A stretch of 64,000 nt of DNA from Acanthochlamys bracteata (lineage: Eukaryota > Streptophyta > Magnoliopsida > Pandanales > Velloziaceae), in assembly GCA_019914995.1 (NCBI GenBank), contig CM034137.1, forward strand, positions 1,984,001 to 2,048,000. The letters run 5' to 3'. Within the stretch, counting starts at the first letter, position 1. Each line of letters opens with the position of its first letter. The position numbers and the translations under genes were made by a program. Positions 39,697 to 50,900 of the stretch are shown piece after piece. The notes under the pieces were generated by a model. It saw only the letters and a list, made by a program, of their open reading frames with translations, was not told where the DNA came from and did no database searches.

Positions 39697-40389
39697 TCAA
39701 GACTATTCTTTAGTACCTTTCCTTTCTTTTCTCTTTTATGACCTATCTGCTTTAATTCCCTCTATATCTCTTTTTAAAGTTGCACTACAGAGGGAATTAG
39801 GATCATTCCCCCGAATGCCCCTCACCGTCTCTTCGAAGCAGCTACCTAGCCAGCTGCTCTTACTACAGATCAATTTAATTCATTGTCTTTCCTTATAATT
39901 TCTTCCTAAAGCTATAATTCATGCAAGAAAGCGTGTGCCTTTACTACTATAATTCATGCAAGAAAGGAATGCATATATTTATATTTTTGGGCATGCAGGT
40001 TTCACGATAATGGAATTAATTAACGTGAGTTATTCTTGCATGGATAGGTATATAACGCTACTTGAATAGCGATATGTAGTATAGATCAATTCATTTCCTT
40101 TATACAGACAAACATATTGAATAAAGACCACAAAACAAAATAAGAATTGAAGCACATTCTCATGGATCTTCCCCTAAAGTAGATATATGCTCATCTACTC
40201 TATCCTACGAGATCTGCAAAATCTTCTCTGCTGGATAATCCTACTCGTTCCTTACGTGACTTGCGCGTGATCCTGCCAACATGATACCTCTCTTACTAGT
40301 TGCATGCATGAGTAATATGTAGTTCATGCAATGGATACTGAGTTCATAAAAGATGAAAGAAAAAAGGACGCAAAAGTACTGCTATGAGT

Positions 40390-40959
40390 TAGGGGTGACA
40401 ATTCGGATTTTTGAATTAGTTTCGGATCGACCCATATAATAATTGGATCAAAATTGTTCAATATTAATCTGACTTATTTATTTATATGGGTCAAAGTTGT
40501 CGATTCTAATCCAACCTATTAAATAACCCGGATAAAATTCGGATCAACCCATTTAATAATTAAAATAATTAAAATAAAAATTATAAATATTAATTTTTAA
40601 TAATGATATATATAAAATTATTAATTATGATATATCTAAAAGAAAAAAATATTAATTTTGATAAAATTTATAAATTAAGTAAAAATTAGTTGAATTATGA
40701 TAAATTAATAAATATTTATATACAAATTAAATTCAAATCTTATACTATTATTAAATATTTTTTAATTATTAAGTAATATATATTATATATATATTAGACG
40801 GATTATTTTTAGGTCAATTCGAATTCGTTTTGAACATGCTTAATTTTTTCGGATCAAATTCGGATCGACTCGAAAACGATCTAAATCTAACAATGGATTG
40901 ACCCGAACCCGTTCTTTTCGGATTAGGTTTGGAGGTCGGGTCTGAATTTGGCACCCCTA
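40390..40959. mobile_element. Non-autonomous hAT-like element
   Basis: The 570-bp element starts TAGGGGTGACAATTCGGA and ends TCTGAATTTGGCACCCCTA, giving inverted ends of about 18 bp. The 8 bp before it (CTATGAGT, 40382-40389) and after it (CCGTGAGT, 40960-40967) match at six of eight positions, consistent with an old 8-bp hAT target duplication. The interior is AT-rich with GGATCGACCC-type text near both ends. No transposase is encoded. Confidence 0.75.
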
Positions 40960-41150
40960 CCGTGAGTTCCATGTAGTTGTTTACTGTTTGCTTCCTAGTA
41001 ATTTTTTCTTCTTCGGTTTCAATTCAAATGAATGTATATACATTTGAGTTGCTGATGAAGTCATTATTGCATGGAGAGTACAACTGCACTTGTCATGTCG
41101 AACCTAGCTTTTTTTGCATCTTATGACACCATGGATAATGTCTGTTCTAA

Positions 41151-41179
41151 GGATATGCTATCCAAGTGAGGGCATATCC
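41151..41179 (+). promoter_or_regulatory. Two P1BS motifs upstream of MIR399 hairpin 2
   Basis: GGATATGC (41151-41158) and GCATATCC (41172-41179) both fit GNATATNC. They lie 100-130 bp upstream of the hairpin, with a weak TATA-like ATTTAAAT near 41203. Confidence 0.7.
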
Positions 41180-41282
41180 TCTAGCTAGTATTCTTCCCGC
41201 ATTTAAATTGCACCCACATTGAAAACCTACGATTAGGTAAGAGACAGGTATTGGTTGCTGAAGAAGACAAAGAAAAAGAGCA

Positions 41283-41408
41283 ATGGTGGATTACTGGGTT
41301 AGGTCTTCTTTGGCAGAAGGGCATCAAGTGCTTGCTGGCTAGCTGCCATGCCGTAGCATTTGAGTAGCTTAGCTGCCAAAGGAGATTTGCCCAGCAATGC
41401 ATCTTCGC
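41283..41408 (+). ncRNA. MIR399: MIR399 hairpin 2
   Basis: The mature 21-mer on the 3' arm (41374-41394) begins TGCCAAAGGAGATTTG and ends CCCAG, a variant at the 3' end. The 5' arm (about 41296-41316) reads GGGTTAGGTCTTCTTTGGCA and pairs with it, using G:U pairs and one small bulge. The loop is about 55 nt and contains a second small GCTGGCTAGC palindrome. The seed is unchanged, so PHO2 would still be the expected target. Confidence 0.88.
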
Positions 41409-41410
41409 TA

Positions 41411-42674
41411 TATAAATATTATGTATATGATCTTTAATTATTATACATCGATCATCAATCATCTTTATAGTACTGCATAAGTATCTCTTTGCACTATTAC
41501 TACCAAGCTTCTGCAAACTTTTTTAAAAATTTTTTTGGCTTGACTTGGATATATGATCTACTAGGTGTTTGATTGTATTGCTGATTTTGCTTTAGATTTT
41601 CCTGCAGGGTTTTGATTTTGGGGAGTATATTTGGAAGGCAAGCTAGCTGCAAGAGAAGCATTCTACATGAACTGATTTTAAATGGCGTACATAGCAATGC
41701 TTGACATTACTATACATTGAAGAAGGAATGCATGAGAAATAGCCAACAGCATTAATTCTGTATGGCAATAGGTAGTAGATACGGATTTTAAATGGAGTAT
41801 GCAGCTGTATGCAAGGAGCATGCTACTAGTGTTTCCATAATGTATCATGTATATATAAACATGTTCGTTTCGATCCATCAGACAGGTGACTTGTATATTC
41901 TGGTAGTTTCTATACGGATCACAGAAGCAATTAACGAATAAAAGCTACATATGCTGTTAAGATTAATTTGATTGTACGTATATGTAGAAACTTCAGACTA
42001 TATAGCTAGAGCTGCACCGAGGAGCGTACGCTACCAGTTAATTGGTCATCATCATTTTGCAATATAATTTCATTATGAGATATGTGTGTTGTTATGAATA
42101 AGATTAATTTTCAGATGGAAAACGATACATATATGCACAATAAGAATTTCAAATGATGTACGGCTGATATACACTTAAGGCTTGTTTATCAAATTCATTT
42201 TTCTTCAAACTCACTTTTAATACAAAATAAATTTAAAAAATTTAAAAAATTATTTTTATAAAAAATTTATTCATCAGTTTGTACCAGACGAGAGTGTTCA
42301 AACTTATATAAACAGTCGTCTAGCTTGAGAAATAAATAATGTGTGACAATTCAACACTTTTATATTCATCAATTTGTCTCCAATAAAAAATCTCAGAGAG
42401 AAAGATTAGCTATTAGATGATACGCGTACTGTATATACTATATATTGGTATAGTGCTAAATGATATATATGTAAATGTTATAAAGTTTTCATTGTAAATA
42501 CATGAATTACAGTCATGATATATTATCATCTTCAATATTATGTACTGGTAGCTCCATGTTGTCTGCAAAAGAAAATTCAGTATTCCGCTGAAACACACCA
42601 ACCAATAAAATGCGTTATCGAGCTTCCGCATTAGAAAAATCCTACTTTTTAATATTGAAGAATATGTCAAACCA
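41411..42674. other. Spacer
   Basis: No gene is seen. A GTATATTC P1BS-like octamer sits at 41893-41900 but no hairpin follows it. An AT-rich stretch at 42180-42270 resembles a fragment of the MITE-like family. Confidence 0.4.
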
Positions 42675-43455
42675 TTGTCGTTAGAATCTGAACGAATACC
42701 GAACCGAAAAACTGTCCGAATTATGGTTCTCAGATTGACCCGCCGGATCAACCGATCGAACCGTCGGATCAATAATATTAAAATATTTTCAACCAATAAT
42801 AATAACAATCACAGTGAAAAACTTACTGACATCATAATACTACCACCAATAATAGCAGCAATTATAGTAAAAAATTAAAGTATTTTTACTATCAACAACA
42901 ACAGCAATAATAATTACAGCGAAAATTAAAGTATTGACACCATTACATTACCACTACCAATAATAATAATAATAATTTATAATTAAAAATATTTAAATAA
43001 ATTAGGAGATTAGAAGAAAATAAAATTATAAAATATACATAACTAACTTTTTAAAGTATACATATATAAGTCTGAATATTTTACAATATAAAAATTTAAA
43101 AATCACTACTAATTGATATTTATAAATAAGATATAGTCAATTATATTTTTGCATTATCACATCCAAATGCAAAATCTAAATTACATATTATTTTTCAACA
43201 TAAAATTAATAATAATTATTTTTGTATGAAATATATCATCAATTTAAAGTTTATTAATTAATTTTTTTTAAATTTTATTCAACTCGATTTGATCCGGACG
43301 GACGGGTCGACCGGACTGAAGCGGGTCTAAACTAATTGAAGCGGGTCAAAACGGATCAATTATATAGATATTTTTTTATAAATTCGGACCGTTTTACCGT
43401 CGATTCAGGTCTAAGGGTCAATCCGGACGGTTCGATTCAAGTCTGGCAACTATGT
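42675..43455. repeat. Probable non-autonomous DNA transposon with degenerate inverted ends
   Basis: The left end (TTGTCGTTAGAATCTGAACG, then GACCCGCCGGATCAACCG) is an imperfect inverted copy of the right end (GGTCAATCCGGACGG, then TTCGATTCAAGTCTGGCAA). The middle is AT-rich with CAA/AATAAT tracts. Borders and target duplication are not certain. Confidence 0.5.
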
Positions 43456-43915
43456 AATAAATTGTAAGGAATTGTAGGCAAATCCAATTAAAGGGCCTTT
43501 TTAGTTTGATTCCTCTCCAACAAATCATATACTGTAATTGGAGTGGTTGTTCAAAATCTCCCACCCAATAAAGCTAGAGTTGGATTTGATGCAAAGGAAT
43601 AAGATTTATCCCACAGTACCAACTATTTCGTGCCTCCAATTGTAAAATTGATTAAAAAGAATGAGATATTTCCTTGACCTCTTAATATAGGAAGAACTAC
43701 GTGCATGTACAAGGGACCTTGCGGACTTTCAACGGCCGTTTTCTCAAATTGATAATCAAGGGTATGATGCCAAGCATGTCCAATGGTGAATGTACGTAGT
43801 AGGGTCTCTCTAGATGATCAAGAAATAAAGGGCCATGCTGCTTTTCTTTTGCTTTCCTCTCATGATCAATCTGCTCCATGCATGCAACGGTGTGTAATAA
43901 TATTTTCAGTTATAT
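43456..43915. other. Spacer
   Basis: No gene or motif is seen. The frame on the minus strand at 43697-43879 has no recognisable content. Confidence 0.4.
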
Positions 43916-43917
43916 AT

Positions 43918-44150
43918 ATTTAGGATATGTATGGCTTTACTTCTTTACTCTATTTTATTTTAATTTTTATTTTACGTTTTATAATAAATTTTTTATAATA
44001 TTTTATAGAATTTATTTAAAATTTTAAAAAATATAAAAAAGTTTCCTTTTGTTATTTTTATTTTTAAGTAAAACAAAATATTTTTCTAAAAAAATAAAAA
44101 TAATTTTATTTTAAAAAATTTTTATTTTATAAATATTTTCGAAATGTCTA
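43918..44150. repeat. AT-rich MITE-like element, copy F
   Basis: Same core order as copies A to C (TTTTATAATATTTTATAGAATTT, then AAATATAAAAAAG, then TTTTTATTTT). The left end is GGATATGTATGGC and the right end TTTTCGAAATGTC. It ends about 25 bp before the P1BS site of the third MIR399 hairpin. Confidence 0.5.
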
Positions 44151-44175
44151 GAGCAGCTAGAGGAGGATGTCCGAC

Positions 44176-44207
44176 GCATATGCTGTTGGAGTGCTTCCAA
44201 TATAAAT
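44176..44207 (+). promoter_or_regulatory. P1BS motif and TATA box of MIR399 hairpin 3
   Basis: The perfect palindrome GCATATGC (44176-44183) fits GNATATNC and is followed by TATAAAT at 44201-44207. The predicted start near 44232 lies about 95 bp ahead of the hairpin. Confidence 0.7.
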
Positions 44208-44326
44208 CTACCATGGAACTTCATTCCTTCTGTGAAGTGAGCATATGTAGTGGAACAAAACTTAAAAGTGGTACAAGCATTATATTCAAGTCTATGTGGA
44301 TCATGGAAGAAAGCTTTTGAGTTAAT

Positions 44327-44436
44327 TTGCGCAGTTCAATTACTGGGCAACTCTTTCTCTGGCAGTTGGCTACTTATGTATGCATGTTTAGTTTACTCAC
44401 TGCCAAAGGAGATTTGCCCTGCAATTCAACTGCGTT
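44327..44436 (+). ncRNA. MIR399: MIR399 hairpin 3
   Basis: The mature 21-mer at 44401-44421 begins TGCCAAAGGAGATTTG and ends CCCTG, identical to miR399a as I recall it. The 5' arm reads CTGGGCAACTCTTTCTCTGG (44344-44363) and pairs with few mismatches. The lower stem (GCGCAGTTCAATTA with GCAATTCAACTGCG) is nearly perfect. The loop is about 35 nt, the shortest of the three. Targets and role are as for hairpin 1. Confidence 0.92.
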
Positions 44437-44841
44437 CATATATCATGGAATTAAGTCTCAAAATTAATGCCTCCACCCATCCAGCTTTCCTTCAACATGA
44501 GATATAAGGTATGTTTTCTTCTTTTCTTTTCTTTTCTTTGATGAAGTTAGAATTAAGCTGCAATATTTATATTTGAACTGATGGTATTCAATTAGGTGTA
44601 TGAATATATGTACGTACTTGATGAACACCATTTGATTAGTCCACTGATAGTCTCATAAGTACATACGAGAAAAACACAAATTTTCATATTTTATTTTATT
44701 TTTATTAGCTTATAAACAAATTTTCATGAAAAACACTATCCTAAAATTAATCCAAACAAATTTAGAATAAGCTTTCTATTTAAAAATAAATTGAAATTTT
44801 ATATAAAAATAATGTTTTAATTTAATTTGATCATTGAATTT

Positions 44842-45062
44842 CGGAGCGTTTGAAATTATTTTTTCCATATTTTTGTAAAATATTTATTATTTTATATTTT
44901 TTTAGAAATTTTTACAAATTATATAAAACTTATTAAAAAGTAAAAAAAATTTATATAATAAAACTTATTATTACTTAATAAAAAATTAAATATAACTTTT
45001 AAAATAATAAATAATAATAATTTTATTTACAAAATCATTTAAAATATTTTTAAATATCCATC
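44842..45062. repeat. AT-rich MITE-like element, copy G
   Basis: GGAGCGTTTGAAATTATT on the left leads into the shared AT-rich core and ends near TTTTTAAATATCC. It has the same GCGTTTG-type left end as copies B and C. Confidence 0.5.
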
Positions 45063-45900
45063 TTGTTTTCGGGTTACACCTGCATATATCATCATTGCAC
45101 GGACTTGTTTGGACTTATATCACCAGATTATAACACAATCAATCAAAGACAAAAAAGGAGATATCAAGCATGAAACAAAGAACCTGTGAGAGAAGCCAGA
45201 CAAAGCAATTATTTTTCAGGTAACGAGGACCTACAAATTCCACATCACCTCGGTTGCTCTGTCTTGGCATCCCATGGTAGCAAACCTTCGCTTCTTCTTC
45301 CTTCCTTAATTAATTCCTTCCAGATCACCCCCCTTATATTACACCATTTGATTGATTGATCTCGTACTAAAAATTCCACCACACAAACCCACTCATCATT
45401 CTATGCACTATAGTCTACACACTAACTGCCACATAAGCCACTACATTTCTGCACCACTTACACTCATTTAAACGACATCTACTTATTTATTATCGTACCT
45501 AACTAGTTCTTAGTAACTCTACATTCAAAATTTTCATAATCCTTGTTTTATCAAATGATTATCTTATCAATTGCCATTTATAAACGTTTTGGGGCCGAAG
45601 TCAACCAGTAACCCGTTTACCAGAAGAGGAAAAAAAATTAATTTTAAACGAACACGGATTCGGATTGGCATATTTGTAACGTGACTCACGTTTACCGCGT
45701 AAAGCAAATCGCGTTCTTACCAAACAAGAATTGTTTCCATAATTATTAAATCGGTTAAATATGTAGCAATAACAATGGAATAATCGAAGATTCAACCCAG
45801 ACTTGTCTTTCTGTATATATAAACCAATCAACCCAACATCGCTTGCTTCTCTCACTCAGTTCTTGTTCTTCAACTTCTCTGTTTCTGAATCTGTTCATTG
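45063..45900. other. Spacer and promoter of the DUF1685 gene
   Basis: No gene is seen. A TATATATAAACC stretch at 45815-45826, about 80 bp before the ATG, is a plausible TATA box. Confidence 0.45.
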
Positions 45901-45906
45901 ATCGTC

Positions 45907-46626
45907 ATGGATATCGAAGAAGATTTTCTTTTAAGTCTTTTCGATTTCTATTGGTTCCAACATAAAATCTTGCACCAAAATCCACCGGCGAAACAAGTTC
46001 TTGTCGCACAAGAATCATCAAAACCTTCTCTGCTTCTTCAACGTGGAACACACCGGCGGTCATCCAGTGATAGTTTAACTCCGGCAACACCTGATGATGT
46101 TTATCGTTCTTCTCGGCAGCTTGAAACAATCTTCTCAGGCAAAGAAACGAAACCAATCATCATCAATCCTACAGTTGATAACACCGAAACCGAAGTCCGA
46201 GTTGTACTTAAACGTAGAGGAAACAGAAGAAATCAGAAGGACAAAAACAAGAGCTTATCAGAACTGGAATTCGAAGAACTCAGAGGGATGATGGACTTAG
46301 GATTCAATTTCAATGAATCTGAACTCGATTCAAGGATTCTAACTATCGTTCCGGCTTTGAGAAGAAGATCTTCAACACCTGGTGATGAACTAGCGACAGC
46401 CACAACTGCAGCTATTGCAGCAGAGGAAGGTTTGAGTTTGCCTACTAGTGATGAAACGGCGGCGGTGAAGGAGACAGATGTCGTAAGACCGTATTTGTCG
46501 GAAGCGTGGGATGAGCTTGAAGATAACATGTTGAAAAACTGGAGGATTCCGGCGCTCGGCGCCGGTGTTGATATGACGGATCACCTCAAGTTGTGGGCTC
46601 GTGTTGTTGCCGATAGTGTTAGATGA
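45907..46626 (+). CDS. DUF1685 family protein
   Basis: A single exon encodes 239 residues from MDIEEDFLLSLFDFYWF, the usual short acidic start with FDxxWF of this family. An ATG three codons upstream (45898) is possible but adds nothing family-like. The middle is a basic region, then SLSELEFEELRGMMDLGF, the conserved DUF1685 box. After TIVPAL the C-terminus MLKNWRIPALGAGVDMTDHL plus LWARVVADSVR is the second conserved part. An alanine- and threonine-rich linker separates the two. The function is unknown in plants. No transmembrane segment or signal peptide is evident, and the length is typical. Confidence 0.85.
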   Translation: MDIEEDFLLSLFDFYWFQHKILHQNPPAKQVLVAQESSKPSLLLQRGTHRRSSSDSLTPATPDDVYRSSRQLETIFSGKETKPIIINPTVDNTETEVRVVLKRRGNRRNQKDKNKSLSELEFEELRGMMDLGFNFNESELDSRILTIVPALRRRSSTPGDELATATTAAIAAEEGLSLPTSDETAAVKETDVVRPYLSEAWDELEDNMLKNWRIPALGAGVDMTDHLKLWARVVADSVR

Positions 46627-46834
46627 TATTGATGAATCATCTCATCTTGTTTTTTGTTTAAATTTCAATTAATCATTAAACTGTATAATACTTGATTCTT
46701 GATCACTAGTCTTGTTTAATTGTTGAGAAATTGTTTATAGGTGGTAGTTCATTTCACTCCAAAGTTTTAAAAACAATTGTATAAAATAATTTTTTCTATA
46801 AGTATGTGATGCATTTACAGCTTATTTATTATGT

Positions 46835-47460
46835 AATCAAATTTGATTCGAACCGGCCCGGAAAGAACCGAAAATCGACGACTAATGATCTTCGGCTAGT
46901 GATCGTAATTTTTTGAGTCCTGCTTGGAGAGATTGTCTTGCCATTGCTAGATTATTATCGCTGCTGCCATTTGTTCCAGTGGGTAAACCTAATGATCCAT
47001 CGACTAAACTAATAATTGGGTGGCACGGCAGTTTTCGGATTAATACCTAAATTGAGTCTGATTTCTATGCTTATCTATTTAATTTAAATCATTTTATATT
47101 TAATATATATTTTTTATAATTAATTTACTAAAAAGTCATATATTATTGTTTGTTAAAATCCATTGTCTAAATATTTATTTTAAACAAATAACATGCGCCT
47201 TTGTTATTCCAAACTAATTCGAAATATTGTAGTGGTTATTGACATAAGGATGAGGACTTTTTTCCTTTAGTGTAATGAAAAAATGTTTTTGGTCAAACCA
47301 GGACAGTGCTTATTGTTTTTTATTAAAACTTATTTTTATTTTTTAAATAAAATTTTAAAAATATTTTTAAAATTTGAAAACAAAACTTTTTGGAAAATAT
47401 ATAAATTAAACTTATTTTTATAAATTTTGAATATTTTAAACACTTTCAAATATTTCTACG
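46835..47460. repeat. Spacer with transposon-like fragments
   Basis: TTGATTCGAACCGGCCCGG near 46847 resembles an end of the 42.7-kb type repeat. An AT-rich block at 47320-47450 resembles the MITE-like family. Neither has clear borders. Confidence 0.35.
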
Positions 47461-47973
47461 ATAAGTATTGGAATCATTAAAATTACCATATTCATTAAAT
47501 TACTTAATGATAGATAAATACTAAATTCTCAAAAAGTTCTAAATCTTAAGTGCTCCAGTCTTACTCTAATCATTTCAGTAATTAATGCTTATGTTAAATT
47601 ATTTCCATTATTTACATGATGTTAATCAATGAATATTGTTCCTTGTAGCCATCTTCATTCACATCAAATTATTCATTATTTTTTCTCCAAAATATAATCC
47701 ATTCACAAGACAACGAACAAGCTTTTCTTTTCAAGACATTACGACGACCACTACGGAGACAAATATTCAAGCGGGAAAATGTTTAAAAAGAAAAAAATTT
47801 ATCAAGACTTCCAATCCAGTTTTCTGCATAATAGAGGCCTATAGTAAAGTTATGGGCCTTCTAGGCCTTAATTGGCATGGGCCATACTCCTCAGTTGATT
47901 GGCAGTACAAGTTCGCTTGCTCTGGTTCACTTCAACCACGACTACGCCGGCGGAGAGCAGGAGTCGATCGTTA

Positions 47974-50900
47974 ATGGAGTCAAGGAGATTGAAAGGACAT
48001 AAGGCGACCGCTACGTGCTGCATAGCACCACGTACAAACCCCAGTCTTTGCGCTTCTTCTGGAGAGGTATCACTCAATTTCTAATTAGTTGTAAAATTGT
48101 TAATTTTTTTCTCTGTTGTTATGTGACGAGTTTTGTATTTCTGAAGGATGGATACATTTGTGGGTTCGATTTGAGATGTAAAGATCCTGTCTTTGTTATT
48201 AATGTAGCAAATGAACCTGTTACATCTCTATGTTTTAAAGCAGGTCAGTGGATGGATTTGATAGAACAATCTTTGTTCTTTTTTCGCTCATGAAATTTCT
48301 GTTATTCTGTAAGAAAAGTTAAACTATCTAATCGTTAATTCATTAAATTTCTTCATTTTTAATGATGATATATGCTAGATTTTATTGTTTAGAGTGTTAT
48401 TATTATAATTGGCAATGGAGAAATGTTCTTATTTATGGAGCTGCTTGATTTGATACCTCCTTTTCCCAGGAAATGAAGATATTCTCTATGCCTCATCTGG
48501 AACAAATGTCTCAGGTTTTGATATTAAAATGGTACAATTTTCTCCTTGGATGGTATACCTTCTTTTCTGAATCGTAGTTGAAACATGGAGAGATGAATTG
48601 CTGCTCCTGCATTGGTCAATTTTGCTCTTTGGAAAGATACCACTTTATATATTCGGCGGAAAATTTGTTCAGCAAGTGTAAATTTGCAAATCTAGTTGCA
48701 TGACTTCTATTCTTGATCTCTTCATGACGAAATTTACTGTTGTATGGAAGGTAACTTCATCAAAGCGTTTGGAAACATACAACTTCAATAATGAGGAGAT
48801 AAACCAGGTAGTTTTTATTTCTTATACTGCTTAGTCTCTTAGTAGAGGGTGAAGAATCGCTGAAGCTTACTTCTTGCTAGTCTTTTTGTCAAAGTGTTTA
48901 ATGTTTTGTGTTCCTTGGCAGATTGATTTTACCCCAAAGTCCTACTTTCTCGCTGCTGCTGATGATAGTGGTGATGTCAAGGTACACACACCTGTATAAT
49001 ACAAGTAAAATTTCATCTTGTAATGCTTTAAAAGTTCTGGTTTTGTTTTAGCAGTGATGAGTTCAACATGTTGATATGGTCAAGCATAGAAGTACGCTTT
49101 TATCCATGCCGTTTTCTCAAAATTTTAGCTTGATTCTTGCGTTTCCTCTTTGGCAGATTATTGACACACGGCAGCAAAGTCTTTACAAAACGTTAAGAGC
49201 AGTGCACTCTAGCGTATCCTTATTGTTTGGCTGTACTAGATATTTTAGAGGTTGATGTAGGTCTGCAAGATTATTTATAATAATGTCTTGGCAGCTATTT
49301 GGGGTCTGGTTTCTAACATATTGGGTAATTGGACAACAGCCGGGGCATTTAGTTCAAACCTAAGTATGCAAGTTGTTCATATCATATGCTACCCGCACAT
49401 AACACAACCATTCTTTGAGATGGGCTTTTATGTGATTGTTACTTTGTTGACTGCACAGTGAAACCATTTATTTGGTTTGCCATTTTTTTCTTGTTATACT
49501 TAGCTCCTTTGATTTAAAGATTTGCAGCAGTGTAAAGTTCCTCTCTTGGAAACCGTGGACAGGTATCATATTTATTATGTATTAGAGGCAAAGTTGCTAC
49601 TTTCTACGAAGGAATTACTTTCCATCTAGTATTTGCTCCTTTAAGGTTTACTTGCAGTCAAGTTGAGCTGCAATCAGATAAACCTTCTCTATACTACAGC
49701 TAAGACCTTTACATGGTTTTGTTGAAAGTGAATGATCCGCCTGTTGTCTTTCTTGATTTTTTATATTAATCGACGATATTTTGGAGTTTTCTTGCCTCCT
49801 AGTATCTGCGCAAGTGTTGTCCGAACTAATTTCATCCTGTTTCAAAGTTTAGTTTTGCCGTTACAATTTTGTTAATTATCTATAGTTTACCCTTGTATCA
49901 ACTGTTAGCTTTTTACTTCCTAACAAGACTGAGTATCAAGTGCTGGAGTAGCCTTTGCATTTTGCATACCTTTTTGTTGAATTACTATAGTTTGTGCTTT
50001 GGTCTTCCTTCGAATACATTAGGCTTTGTGCATACTGCATTGTTTCCTGCCCTTGATGGTAGACAGTAGGAGCCATGCTCGTATATTCATAGATTTTCTT
50101 ATCAACTTCGTCCTCATATTTGGTTTTACTGTTTTACTTTCGATAGGGCCTCTTCTGAAGGCTTGTGCTTTTATGCTGGTATATGTTTGTCTAAATAGTC
50201 ACTTGATTTACATGTAGTTGTTACTGGTGGACTTGACTCAAAGCTTGTCACTTGGGACTTCTCCAAAGGCCGCTCATGTAATATCATCAATTATGGTACA
50301 ACTTCTATTTACTATGGGTTACATGTTATTAATTAGAACAAGACATAATTAAGCAAGACATTCATCTCATGAATTGCATGTCTTCTGTTGAGGTGGTCGC
50401 AACCCTAATTTGTTGTTTCTATTTCCTAATGGTCTGTGAGATGCATTTTCCAAGCTTTAATTTGTCTTTTAGGATATAGGCCATGGTCACTCTTAGCGGC
50501 ATGCATGTAACAGTGTGTGCAGTAAGCTTTAATTCATTTTGCATTAATGCAGGGACATCTGACGCAGATTCCAGTTCATCAGCTGGTACTTCAGGACAAT
50601 GTTTCAATCCTGCTTTCGTGCATTCAATAGCTGTCCCTGAAGAAGATACGCCGATTGGCTTGTGTAAAGTGTGTGCTATTGCTATGGGTGATGGTATTGT
50701 CAATGTAATTGATATGGAACATGTATTGACTGCCATGAAACCAAGAAACTCATCTCATCCCAGAAGGCATTCTCAGTCTGAAAGAAGCAATGCCACCCTG
50801 CAAAATCGAGAGAAGAAAGTGCAACTGGATTATACCCTAGGAGGTCATACCGCATCTGTATCTTGTGTGTAAGTACCTAAGAATTATTATGAAACATATT

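Noticed and set aside
41893-41900. Fourth P1BS-like octamer GTATATTC
   Set aside because: No MIR399-like hairpin or other gene start follows within a few hundred bases; a chance match is likely.
42413-42808. 131-codon minus-strand frame
   Set aside because: It runs across the degenerate transposon end and shows no protein motif.
46233-46529. Minus-strand serine-rich frame over the DUF1685 gene
   Set aside because: Reverse shadow of the real gene; the serine runs come from reading its coding repeats backwards.
48868-50217. Open frames within the WD40 gene introns (49869-50217)
   Set aside because: They lie between well-defined exons 7 and 8 and lack WD-type or other motifs.
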